A stretch of DNA of 18,900 bases from Erysipelotrichaceae bacterium UBA4808 (GTDB lineage Bacteria > Bacillota_I > Bacilli_A > Erysipelotrichales > Erysipelotrichaceae). Shown in pieces: positions 1 through 6,267 of the stretch. Every line of letters begins with the position of its first letter. The stretch's first letter is position 1. The translations under genes and the position numbers were made by a program. The stretch covers positions 13,895 through 32,794 of the forward strand of contig DHGC01000012.1 of NCBI GenBank assembly GCA_002402585.1, in the 5' to 3' direction. A model generated the notes under the pieces. That model saw nothing but the letters and a program-made list of their open reading frames with translations. It made no database searches and was not told where the DNA came from.

Positions 1-5
1 GCACT

Positions 6-26
6 AAAAAACCGCTTGAAGCGGTT
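6..26 (-). terminator. Intrinsic terminator of the amidotransferase/thioredoxin operon
   Basis: Read on the minus strand, a perfect 6-bp stem AACCGC/GCGGTT with a 5-nt loop is followed directly by a run of six T. The TAA stop of the thioredoxin-like gene overlaps the first base pairs of the stem. This is the classical form of a Rho-independent terminator and closes the leftward operon. Confidence 0.85.
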
Positions 27-348
27 AGTTTCTGAGTAAATCGAGCATGCGTTCGATCTTTGCGAAATCAATGAAACGGCTTTCACGCAACACTTCTTTA
101 CCTTCAAAGAAGACGAGAATGGTTGGAACAGTGAAAATAAGGTGTTGACCTGCGATGTCTGGAAATTGTTCCGCATCGATTTTGATCGTTGGATTTGTGT
201 AGTCTTGCATCAAAGTTTCCAGTTTAGGGAAGATGGATTTGCAGACATTACACGTTGTGGTCGTGAAATAGAGCACGATCGCTTCATTTTGATTCGTGAA
301 TAAGGCGTCGAATTGTTTTTGGGATGTAAGAATTGTGGTAGGGTTCAT
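25..348 (-). CDS. Thioredoxin-like protein (CxxC type)
   Basis: A 107-aa single-domain thioredoxin-fold protein, probably cytosolic because no signal peptide or membrane segment is seen. The redox motif is C33-N-V-C36, preceded by a beta strand (IVLYFTTTT) and followed by a helix. The cis-proline loop TVPT is at 74-77. The usual WCGPC is replaced by TTCNVC, as in the short accessory thioredoxins of Firmicutes, so it is more likely a specialised thiol-disulfide protein than the main thioredoxin. I chose the ATG at 348, five bases after the stop of the upstream amidotransferase; a GTG 18 bases earlier, inside that gene, is possible. It is the last gene of a two-gene leftward operon. Its substrate is unknown. 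Confidence 0.85.
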   Translation of the reverse strand: MNPTTILTSQKQFDALFTNQNEAIVLYFTTTTCNVCKSIFPKLETLMQDYTNPTIKIDAEQFPDIAGQHLIFTVPTILVFFEGKEVLRESRFIDFAKIERMLDLLRN

Positions 349-353
349 GGCGT

Positions 354-1037
354 TTACTTTCTGCACTTGGATACGAAATCATTGAAGAGTGCTTGGAATG
401 GCATAAGCGATGTCATGCGTTCCGGATGCCATTGTACGGCAAGAATGCCATCGGTTTCAAGCGCTTCGACCAGACCGTCCTCAGCATATGCACTTGCCTT
501 TAGATTTGAGGCAAGGTCTTTGATGCCTTGGTGGTGATAGCTGTTTACTTCAAGCTCTGAACCAAGCAGTGTGTAAAGGTGGCTTTTTGTATCGATCTTT
601 ATGATATGACCATTTAAAGGGGCTTTGTTGTTTAGACTGTAATTATGATCAAGTTTTGTGTCGGTTTGTGTTGGTAGGTCTTGGTATAGTGTTCCACCGA
701 AAGCCGCATTGATGATTTGTAAGCCGCGACAAATGCCGAAGATGGGCTTCTTGTGTTCAAACATATAACGAATTGATTCAAGGTCAAGTGCTTCGATGGC
801 ATCTTCTATCGGAAAGCTTCCATTATTCATTTCATCATAAATTTTTGGATTGACATCATTGCCACCTGGAACCAGTAAACCATCACACTGTTCTAGAAAT
901 AGATGAAGATTCACATAAGACATGGGAGGAAGGATGATGCAATCCGCACCAGCAGTGCTGAGTCCATCATAGTAAGCTTGATTCAGTGTGTAGCGGTCAT
1001 CATTGATACGACTTAGAAGGGCGATTTTTGGTTTCAT
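354..1037 (-). CDS. Class I glutamine amidotransferase-like hydrolase (peptidase C26, PuuD type)
   Basis: A 227-aa protein of the gamma-glutamyl-GABA hydrolase (C26) family, which cleaves gamma-glutamyl amide bonds. The nucleophile elbow is FGICRGLQ with Cys103, and the His-x-Glu pair is in VQWHPER (His204, Glu206), so the catalytic triad is complete. The oxyanion-type loop LLVPGGNDVNP lies at 54-64. Family members act in putrescine degradation, folate polyglutamate trimming or glutathione-conjugate breakdown. No puu pathway gene is adjacent, so the substrate is open, although speD/speE lie about 16 kb away in the same window. The ATG has no Shine-Dalgarno; a TATAAT lies exactly 6 nt upstream, which suggests a leaderless message. 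It is followed at 5 nt by the thioredoxin-like gene. Confidence 0.88.
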   Translation of the reverse strand: MKPKIALLSRINDDRYTLNQAYYDGLSTAGADCIILPPMSYVNLHLFLEQCDGLLVPGGNDVNPKIYDEMNNGSFPIEDAIEALDLESIRYMFEHKKPIFGICRGLQIINAAFGGTLYQDLPTQTDTKLDHNYSLNNKAPLNGHIIKIDTKSHLYTLLGSELEVNSYHHQGIKDLASNLKASAYAEDGLVEALETDGILAVQWHPERMTSLMPFQALFNDFVSKCRK

Positions 1038-1043
1038 AAGGTA

Positions 1044-1049
1044 ATTATA
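1044..1049 (-). promoter_or_regulatory. -10 box for a probable leaderless transcript
   Basis: On the minus strand TATAAT is followed by the six bases TACCTT and then the ATG of the amidotransferase, placing the expected start point on or next to the A of ATG. I see no convincing -35 hexamer at 16-18 bp and no extended -10 TGn. No purine-rich ribosome binding site fits between box and ATG. Confidence 0.5.
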
Positions 1050-1136
1050 ACGAAATTCGTTATCCTCTGCATATTGTTTAGTGTTTTCAAAAAATAATGT
1101 TAAAATATCTTTACCGCTTTACTTAAATACAAGCAT

Positions 1137-1142
1137 TATAAT
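1137..1142 (+). promoter_or_regulatory. Possible -10 box for the ppx operon
   Basis: TATAAT stands 20 bases before the ATG at 1163 and just ahead of the ribosome binding site AAGGAG (1150-1155). A start near 1149 would leave only about 14 nt of leader. No good -35 hexamer is seen at the right distance; another AT-rich -10-like element, TAAAAT, is at 1101-1106. The 125-bp gap 1038-1162 holds the divergent promoters and nothing else I can recognise. Confidence 0.35.
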
Positions 1143-1162
1143 TAAGCACAAGGAGATACAAT

Positions 1163-2089
1163 ATGCGTCTAGGGGTCATTGACTTAGGTTCAAATACCAT
1201 ACGTTTGGTGGTTTATCAATGGAATGGTCAAAGTTTAGATGTGTTAGAAAACGTAAAGCATCATACACGAAACATCAAGTTTGTTCGTCATGCACAGATG
1301 AGCAAAGAGGGATTGGATTATATCGTCGCATCAGTCAAAGAATTGATGGTCATCGCACGAGCGTATGATGTGGATCATTTACACATCTTTGCGACGGCGT
1401 CATTGCGAAACATTAAAAATTCAGATGATGCAGTTTCTTACATTGAGAATGAAGTTGAGCATGTGATTGATCTACTTAATGGGGATGAAGAAAGTCTCTT
1501 TGGTTTTGAAGGCATGCGGCGCAATGTTAGTTTGCCTTTAGAGGGTTTGAGTGTGGATATCGGTGGTGCTTCTACGGAAATCACGTATTTCAAAAATAAT
1601 AAAGCGGTCTTCATGGGTTCATTGCCAATGGGGAGTCTCAATCTATTCATCCAACATGTTCACAATGTGATGCCAACGGAATCAGAACAGTTCCTGATTC
1701 GTTTAGATGTCCAAAATCATTTGGAATCGCTTGTTTGGTTAAGTCAGTTGAAAGTAAAAAGTGTCATCGGCATTGGCGGATCAGCGCGTGCGATCATGCG
1801 TTTGCATCAAGCGAAATATGATATCAATACATCGATCTATGACATTCATTTGAGTAAGCAAAGGGTGAGTGAACTCGCGAATTTCAATATGGATCAACGT
1901 GATATTGAGACGCGCTTGATCCTTAAGGCGATTCCTGATCGAATGACAACGGTTATTCCAGGTGCGATCATCGTTGATGAAATCATGAATTTGATTCATG
2001 CGGATGATTATGCGGTTTCCCTCTATGGGGTCCGTGAAGGTTATCTCTTCAATCGTATTTTGAAAGATATAGAAATGGCAAAACAATAA
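1163..2089 (+). CDS. Ppx/GppA family exopolyphosphatase / pppGpp phosphatase
   Basis: A 308-aa protein of the ASKHA-fold Ppx/GppA family, which releases phosphate from the end of polyphosphate or from pppGpp. The N-terminal phosphate-binding loop is DLGSNTIRLVVY (7-18), and the conserved ATASLRNIKN segment is at 78-87. The glutamate-bearing NGDEESLFGFEG (106-117) includes the likely catalytic Glu (109/110). The second nucleotide loop is VDIGGASTEI (131-140) and a further glycine loop IGIGGSARAI follows. At about 300 aa it is the short form with only the two ASKHA subdomains and lacks the C-terminal HD-like domain of E. coli Ppx. Substrate preference cannot be read from the sequence. AAGGAG at 1150-1155 gives good initiation. 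It is first in an operon with a HAD hydrolase 2 bp downstream. Confidence 0.9.
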   Translation: MRLGVIDLGSNTIRLVVYQWNGQSLDVLENVKHHTRNIKFVRHAQMSKEGLDYIVASVKELMVIARAYDVDHLHIFATASLRNIKNSDDAVSYIENEVEHVIDLLNGDEESLFGFEGMRRNVSLPLEGLSVDIGGASTEITYFKNNKAVFMGSLPMGSLNLFIQHVHNVMPTESEQFLIRLDVQNHLESLVWLSQLKVKSVIGIGGSARAIMRLHQAKYDINTSIYDIHLSKQRVSELANFNMDQRDIETRLILKAIPDRMTTVIPGAIIVDEIMNLIHADDYAVSLYGVREGYLFNRILKDIEMAKQ

Positions 2090-2091
2090 CA

Positions 2092-2946
2092 ATGAAAACA
2101 GTTTTCTTAGATATCGATGGGACCTTGGTTGCAGATAAAGGCATCGTCCCTGAATCCGCAATCAAGGCCATTAAGATCGCTCAAAAAAATGGTCATAAAA
2201 TCTTCTTATGCACAGGTCGTGCGATGCCTGAAATCTATCCCTTCATTTTAGAGATTGGATTTGATGGCATCATCGCTTGTGGAGGGAATTACGTTATTAC
2301 AGAGGGTCAAACTTTATTGGATCGTGCTTTCTCACGTGAAGATTTGGAGGAACTCTATGATTATTTCCACAAATATGACATTGATTTCTATGCGGAAGCC
2401 AACTCTGGTTTGTATATGAGCAGAGGCTGTGATCGACATCTTCAACGCATGATTGATGAACCAGAAGCATTTGGAATATCCGTACATGTGTCTGAGTCTT
2501 TGGCACATTTTAAGGGTCATTTGATTGCTCAGGATGATTTATTTATTTCTGACATCAATAAAATCTCTTTCTTAGGATCAAAACATCCCTTTGAAGAACT
2601 TGCTAAGCGCTTTGAAGATAAGTTTGAGCTCTTTGACTTGGTCGTCCCTATATTTGGTAAAAATAGCGGTGAAATCTCAATCAAGGGAACAGACAAGGTC
2701 AAAGGAATTCAACTTATCATGGATTATTATGATTGTGACCATGAACACACAGTTGCGATGGGTGATGGCAATAATGATTTAAGCATGCTAAAGTATTGTG
2801 AAGTCGGTGTGGCAATGGGTAATGCGACAGCACAACTCAAAGCGATTGCACAGATCGTGAGTGATCACGTGAATGAAGATGGTTTGGCTAAAGCGTTCAA
2901 ATTAGCAGGATTAATCGAGGAGGAAACTTGGAATACTTTAAACTGA
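2092..2946 (+). CDS. Cof-type HAD-IIB family phosphatase
   Basis: A 284-aa haloacid dehalogenase-superfamily hydrolase of the Cof/YbiV group, which dephosphorylates small phosphometabolites such as sugar phosphates or flavin mononucleotide. Motif I is FLDIDGTL with nucleophile Asp7 and acid/base Asp9. Motif II is LCTGR (39-43), motif III Lys lies in KGTDKVKG around 198-205, and motif IV is MGDGNNDLSML (223-233) with Mg-binding Asp225 and Asp229. The C2-type cap fills roughly 82-190. The ATG is 2 bases after the ppx stop with no strong ribosome binding site, so translation is probably coupled. The last 19 bases overlap the aldo/keto reductase gene. The substrate is not predictable. Confidence 0.92.
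   Translation: MKTVFLDIDGTLVADKGIVPESAIKAIKIAQKNGHKIFLCTGRAMPEIYPFILEIGFDGIIACGGNYVITEGQTLLDRAFSREDLEELYDYFHKYDIDFYAEANSGLYMSRGCDRHLQRMIDEPEAFGISVHVSESLAHFKGHLIAQDDLFISDINKISFLGSKHPFEELAKRFEDKFELFDLVVPIFGKNSGEISIKGTDKVKGIQLIMDYYDCDHEHTVAMGDGNNDLSMLKYCEVGVAMGNATAQLKAIAQIVSDHVNEDGLAKAFKLAGLIEEETWNTLN
2918..2930 (+). promoter_or_regulatory. Ribosome binding site fixing a TTG start
   Basis: AGGAGG (2918-2923) and a 4-nt spacer precede TTG at 2928. The site lies inside the coding region of the upstream HAD gene, whose stop codon is at 2944-2946. A strong Shine-Dalgarno compensates for the rare start codon. Confidence 0.75.
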
Positions 2947-3737
2947 ATAATGGCATACGGATACCCGCTCTAGGTTTTGGGACATGGAAAGTTAAAGGTG
3001 ACGATTGTGTCAACGCAGTCAAAGCTGCGATTGAAGTCGGTTATCGTCATATTGATACGGCTTGGGTCTATAAGAATGAGAAAGAAGTAGGACAAGCGCT
3101 TCGTGAGAGTGGCATTCCACGCTCGGAATTCTTTATTACGACAAAGTGTTGGAATGATCATCGGGGATATGAAGCAACGATGAAAGCATTTCAAGTCTCA
3201 TGTGAGAACTTGGGAACAGATTACTTGGATTTATACTTGTTGCATTGGCCGAAACCCTTGGATGCAGAAAGCTGGCGTGCCATGGAAGAGCTCTATGAAG
3301 CTGGTAAAATTAAAGCCATCGGTGTCAGCAATTATCACCAACATCATCTAGAAGATTTGAAGAAGACGGCTCGTATTCTACCCATGGTCGATCAAATCGA
3401 GTTCTCTCCACGTTTGACACAAGAACCGTTGATGGCATATCTCAAGGAAGAAGGCGTCCAGATGGAAGCCTGGAGTCCATTGATGCAAGGCCAGGTCTTT
3501 GACATCGAAGTTTTAAAAGAATTAGCAGCGAAGTACAATAAGTCGATTGCTCAAATCGTATTGCGTTGGAACGTCGATAAAGGTGTTGTTGTTTTGCCTA
3601 AATCAGTTACGCCTAAACGCATTAAAGAGAACTTTGAAGTCTTTGATTTCAAACTCGATCCAAATGACATCGCACGTATTGATGCCTTGAATCAAAATAT
3701 TCGTACGGGTGCGGATCCAGATAATTTCGATTTCTAA
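2928..3737 (+). CDS. Aldo/keto reductase (2,5-diketo-gluconate reductase-like)
   Basis: A 269-aa NAD(P)H-dependent carbonyl reductase with a TIM-barrel fold. The full catalytic tetrad is visible: Asp43 and Tyr48 in HIDTAWVYKNE, Lys73 in TTKCWND and His106 in LLHWP. The C-terminal cofactor motif VLPKSVTPKRIKEN (222-235) points to NADPH. It likely detoxifies aldehydes, ketones or methylglyoxal. The start is a TTG inside the end of the HAD gene; a perfect AGGAGG (2918-2923) lies 4 bases before it, and no ATG fits the conserved N-terminus FKLNNGIRIPALGFGTW. It is the last gene of the ppx operon and is followed at once by a terminator. Confidence 0.93.
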   Translation: MEYFKLNNGIRIPALGFGTWKVKGDDCVNAVKAAIEVGYRHIDTAWVYKNEKEVGQALRESGIPRSEFFITTKCWNDHRGYEATMKAFQVSCENLGTDYLDLYLLHWPKPLDAESWRAMEELYEAGKIKAIGVSNYHQHHLEDLKKTARILPMVDQIEFSPRLTQEPLMAYLKEEGVQMEAWSPLMQGQVFDIEVLKELAAKYNKSIAQIVLRWNVDKGVVVLPKSVTPKRIKENFEVFDFKLDPNDIARIDALNQNIRTGADPDNFDF

Positions 3738-3769
3738 AAAAAACGGTAAGCCATGGCTTATCGTTTTTC
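3738..3769. terminator. Bidirectional intrinsic terminator between convergent genes
   Basis: An inverted repeat of about 13 bp (AAAACGGTAAGCC / GGCTTATCGTTTT, one G-T wobble) lies between the stops of the aldo/keto reductase (3737) and the hydrogenase (3774). It ends in a T run on the plus strand and a longer T run on the minus strand, so it can terminate both transcripts. Confidence 0.85.
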
Positions 3770-3773
3770 TACT

Positions 3774-5246
3774 TTAAGTATTTTCGTGATGACGATGGAC
3801 ATTGATGTCGCTGAAATCGTAGAATTCAAGTGTTTGCTTGATTGTACGGCTTAGATGCGGTGTATTCTCTTTATCCACTTTTTGTTTGACTTTCGGTGTG
3901 TTGGTGATAACGGCAGGACCATTTGCACAACCACCTTTACAAGACATGCCTTCACAGATGTTTGCGGGGAAACGTCCAGCTTTAATGATCATCATGGCTT
4001 TCTTGCATTCATGGATGCCATCGGCATATTGTGCACTGAAGGCAAAGTTATCATCTTCTTTGATGGCTTGAACCAAGGCTTTCGAGACCCCACCACCGAA
4101 GGCGAAGTTGCGTGCAAAGACACTGGCTTCAAGGTTGGGTTCCGCTTTCAGTTCACTGAGATAGATGTGCTGCGAGACCAACATTGCCGCAATCTCTTCA
4201 TAGGTTAGAACATAGTCAACCTCTTGACCATCCATGCCTTCTTGTTTCTTAGCGACACAAGGTCCTATGAAGACAACGGAATAATCAGGATATTTCTTTT
4301 TGATATAGCGAGCCATGGCAACCATTGGGGATACCATGGTAGACATATTGTTATGGTAGACTTCTGGGAAATGTTGGCGAGCTAAGTTGACGAAGGCAGG
4401 GCAACAGGATGTCGTCATGGCCACGTTCTCTGCCATCTTTTCACGCAGTTCATCTTTTTCATACCATGCGATCACATCCGCTCCAACGGCGACTTCCACA
4501 ACCTCGGCAAAACCGAGTTTTTTAATGCCCATTTTGATTTGGTCGAGATTGGCACTATCGAACTGACCTTGAATGGAAGGTGCGATCATCGCAACGGTTG
4601 GTTTTCCCTCGCGAATGTCATTGATGACATTGACGATCCAAGATTGATCTTCAATCGCTCCAAATGGACATGCGGATTGACAGGCGGCGCAGTTAATGCA
4701 CTTTTCTTCATCGATGACGGCGATGTTGTATTCGTCATAGCTGATCGCATCGACAGCACACGATGCTTTACAAGGACGTGGCGTATCGATGATGGCATTG
4801 AATGGGCATGCTTTTGCACAAGCACCACATTCAACGCATTTGTTATAGTCGATGACCGCACGATCGGCTCCAAAGCTGATGGCATCAAATTTGCAAGCTG
4901 TACGGCAACTCTTGGCCATGCACTTACGGCAATTATCCGTAATCAAAATGCGACGAATGGTGCAACCATCACACGCCGCATCCAGCACTTTTACGATCTG
5001 TTTTGGACGAACTTTCTGGTCTTTCTTCACAGTAGGACATTTCCCCATTGCGACGCGGACGCGTTGACGTATGATTTCACGTTCCTTATAAACACAACAA
5101 CGGAAATCTGCTGTCATGCCAGGAATCAGCTTATATGCCATCTCATCGTCGAATTTATCGGTTAAAGAACCATCAAATGCTTTGATTGAAACCTCTCTTA
5201 ATACATCAAATTTAAACTGTCTTGCCTCATGATCAAATAGTCCCAT
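3774..5246 (-). CDS. Monomeric ferredoxin-domain [FeFe] hydrogenase (group B-like)
   Basis: A 490-aa cytosolic iron-only hydrogenase that takes electrons from ferredoxin-like centres to make H2, or the reverse. The H-cluster motifs are complete: L1 TTSCCPAF (Cys281 proton-path, Cys282 ligand), L2 IGPCVAKKQE (Cys330) and L3 EGMSCKGGCANGP (Cys436, Cys440). The N-terminal half carries several [4Fe-4S] binding runs: CRKCMAKSCRTAC (106-118), CVECGACAKACP (137-148) and CINCAACQSACP (183-194), plus extra cysteines at 50, 51, 70, 92 and 95. L2 has Gly-Pro-Cys where the classical HydA has Met-Pro-Cys, and L3 ends in GP; this and the length fit the group B1/B3 enzymes as I remember them. The ATG has AAGGGG just upstream. 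A Rex-like operator overlaps this region. No hydEFG maturase is in the window. Confidence 0.9.
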   Translation of the reverse strand: MGLFDHEARQFKFDVLREVSIKAFDGSLTDKFDDEMAYKLIPGMTADFRCCVYKEREIIRQRVRVAMGKCPTVKKDQKVRPKQIVKVLDAACDGCTIRRILITDNCRKCMAKSCRTACKFDAISFGADRAVIDYNKCVECGACAKACPFNAIIDTPRPCKASCAVDAISYDEYNIAVIDEEKCINCAACQSACPFGAIEDQSWIVNVINDIREGKPTVAMIAPSIQGQFDSANLDQIKMGIKKLGFAEVVEVAVGADVIAWYEKDELREKMAENVAMTTSCCPAFVNLARQHFPEVYHNNMSTMVSPMVAMARYIKKKYPDYSVVFIGPCVAKKQEGMDGQEVDYVLTYEEIAAMLVSQHIYLSELKAEPNLEASVFARNFAFGGGVSKALVQAIKEDDNFAFSAQYADGIHECKKAMMIIKAGRFPANICEGMSCKGGCANGPAVITNTPKVKQKVDKENTPHLSRTIKQTLEFYDFSDINVHRHHENT

Positions 5247-5256
5247 AACGTACCCC

Positions 5257-5274
5257 TTGTTAAATGTTTCACAA
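5257..5274 (-). promoter_or_regulatory. Candidate Rex (NADH/NAD+ sensor) operator of the hydrogenase gene
   Basis: The plus-strand 18-mer is TTGTTAA-ATGT-TTCACAA. Its left arm equals the clostridial Rex half-site and its right arm the staphylococcal/bacillal half-site, in the canonical 7-4-7 geometry. It sits 11-28 bp before the ATG, next to the ribosome binding site and over the expected transcription start downstream of a TATAAA at 5279-5284. Rex is known to repress fermentation and hydrogenase genes when NADH is low. A weaker partial match (14 of 18) is at 5386-5403. Confidence 0.65.
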
Positions 5275-5282
5275 TAATTTTA

Positions 5283-5323
5283 TATCATGATACGTACAGA
5301 TACGTAAGCATCAAATCATGATG
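5283..5323. repeat. Paired palindromes and phased direct repeats upstream of the hydrogenase
   Basis: ATCATGAT occurs at 5284-5291 and 5315-5322, 31 bp apart; the first copy extends to the 10-bp palindrome TATCATGATA. Between them GATACGTA occurs at 5289-5296 and 5299-5306, exactly 10 bp apart. The spacings are close to whole helical turns and the block sits in the -10 to -50 zone of the hydrogenase promoter, so it may be an activator or second repressor site. The rest of the 151-bp gap 5247-5397 is AT-rich with no visible terminator. Confidence 0.45.
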
Positions 5324-5397
5324 AGAACGTTTACACAATTGAATTATGTTGAAAGATTAATTTGAGACTAAAAAATATACTTAATAAATTAAATATT

Positions 5398-6153
5398 TCA
5401 CAAGTTTGATAAAATCTGAATTTCTTCATTAAAAAGGGAGAGCTCTGTACCATCTTCTTTTTTTACTAGAAGTGCACCATCGTTTTGGATATCTAGAATC
5501 ATTACCAGTGTTTTAATGCCGTTAATTGAAGTTGAGATGACTTTACCACTTGGAACCATCCATTTACGATAATGCATTAAGATATCTTCTGTTTTTATGA
5601 CCGTATCAAATACTTTAAAAAAGTGGACGATGAAATGATTGCGATCGATACGTGAAGAATATACATCTTCTAAGGATGTGGCATTCAAATCATCAAAATC
5701 TTGGTGGTATACATTTAACCCGAATCCAATAACCACATCCATCGTTTCAGCTTGGTGCATTGTTTCAATCAAGATCCCCGCAAGTTTCTTCGTATTTAGA
5801 AGCAAATCATTTGGCCATTTGATTTGCACCTTAAGCTGATACAGCTCGTGTATGGTAATTGCTAATGCGATCGCACATGCAAAGCTCAATTGTGTCAATG
5901 CCTGTGTATCGTAGTTTTTCATTAAAAACGAACAATAAATACCTTTATCTCGTAACGACTTAAATTGGCGTTGATAGCGACCTCTGCCTGAGTGTTGTTG
6001 GTTTGCCAGAATAATAGTTCGATCATCTAGCTTGTGGGTTTGTTCCTTGAGATATGTGTTCGTGGAGGGGATATCATTAAAGATGGTGTGGACATGCCAT
6101 GATTCAAGCTTCGTATTTAAATAAGTCTGTGCATAAGGGATAATATTGGACAT
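5398..6153 (-). CDS. birA: Biotin-[acetyl-CoA-carboxylase] ligase (group I, no DNA-binding domain)
   Basis: A 251-aa enzyme that makes biotinyl-AMP and attaches biotin to the lysine of AccB, whose gene starts about 400 bp away on the other strand. The N-terminal STNTYLKE is at 30-37. The adenylate-binding GRGRYQRQF (56-64) differs from the common GRGRxGRxW by Gln for the second Gly and Phe for Trp. KWPNDLLLN (112-120) and KLAGILIE (123-130) follow, and a C-terminal SH3-like domain covers about 196-248. There is no N-terminal helix-turn-helix, so it should not act as a biotin repressor. I prefer the ATG at 6153, which lies exactly 6 nt after TACAAT; the frame extends to an ATG at 6183 and a TTG at 6192, but neither has a Shine-Dalgarno. 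Confidence 0.9.
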   Translation of the reverse strand: MSNIIPYAQTYLNTKLESWHVHTIFNDIPSTNTYLKEQTHKLDDRTIILANQQHSGRGRYQRQFKSLRDKGIYCSFLMKNYDTQALTQLSFACAIALAITIHELYQLKVQIKWPNDLLLNTKKLAGILIETMHQAETMDVVIGFGLNVYHQDFDDLNATSLEDVYSSRIDRNHFIVHFFKVFDTVIKTEDILMHYRKWMVPSGKVISTSINGIKTLVMILDIQNDGALLVKKEDGTELSLFNEEIQILSNL

Positions 6154-6159
6154 GACAAG

Positions 6160-6188
6160 ATTGTAGTTAAAATATGTGAACATTGCAA
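6160..6188 (-). promoter_or_regulatory. birA promoter, probable leaderless start
   Basis: On the minus strand TTGCAA, a 17-bp spacer and TACAAT are followed by CTTGTC and the ATG at 6153, so the predicted +1 is the A of the ATG. No Shine-Dalgarno is present. A second -10-like TATATA with an upstream TG lies further up, near 6197-6202, and would serve the alternative longer starts. Confidence 0.5.
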
Positions 6189-6205
6189 ACAATTCTATAT
6201 ATCAC

Positions 6206-6234
6206 TCACACAATTTCACACAAATATCACACAA
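6206..6234. repeat. Three helically phased TCACACAA repeats between birA and acpP
   Basis: TCACACAA occurs without change at 6206-6213, 6216-6223 and 6227-6234, with steps of 10 and 11 bp. The array ends 5 bp before the acpP -35 box and also lies upstream of the birA promoter. Same-face direct repeats in this position are typical of OmpR/PhoP-type response regulators or other activators. The regulator is not identifiable from the window. Confidence 0.6.
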
Positions 6235-6239
6235 AAACC

Positions 6240-6267
6240 TTTACAAATAGGCAATTGCTCGTATAAT
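6240..6267 (+). promoter_or_regulatory. Promoter of the fatty acid operon
   Basis: TTTACA (6240-6245), a 16-bp spacer and a perfect TATAAT (6262-6267) predict a start near 6274 and a leader of about 31 nt that carries the Shine-Dalgarno AAAGGAG (6291-6297). No FapR or FabT consensus box is seen. Confidence 0.75.

Noticed and set aside
349..366. GTG start for the thioredoxin-like protein
   Set aside because: It would overlap the upstream gene and add six non-conserved residues; the ATG at 348 is simpler. Not fully excluded.
1781..2161. Minus-strand open frame across the ppx/HAD junction
   Set aside because: It covers two confident plus-strand genes, with no ribosome binding site or recognisable domain.
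4539..5165. A 208-codon open frame on the plus strand opposite the hydrogenase
   Set aside because: It is the antisense shadow of the Cys-rich hydrogenase coding region, has no family resemblance and no ribosome binding site, and the opposite frame is certain.
6206..6234. TCACACAA repeats as Rex or CRISPR-like elements
   Set aside because: Rex half-sites are TTCACAA without the extra CA and need inverted arms; the units are only 8 bp with 2-3 bp gaps, unlike CRISPR repeats and spacers.
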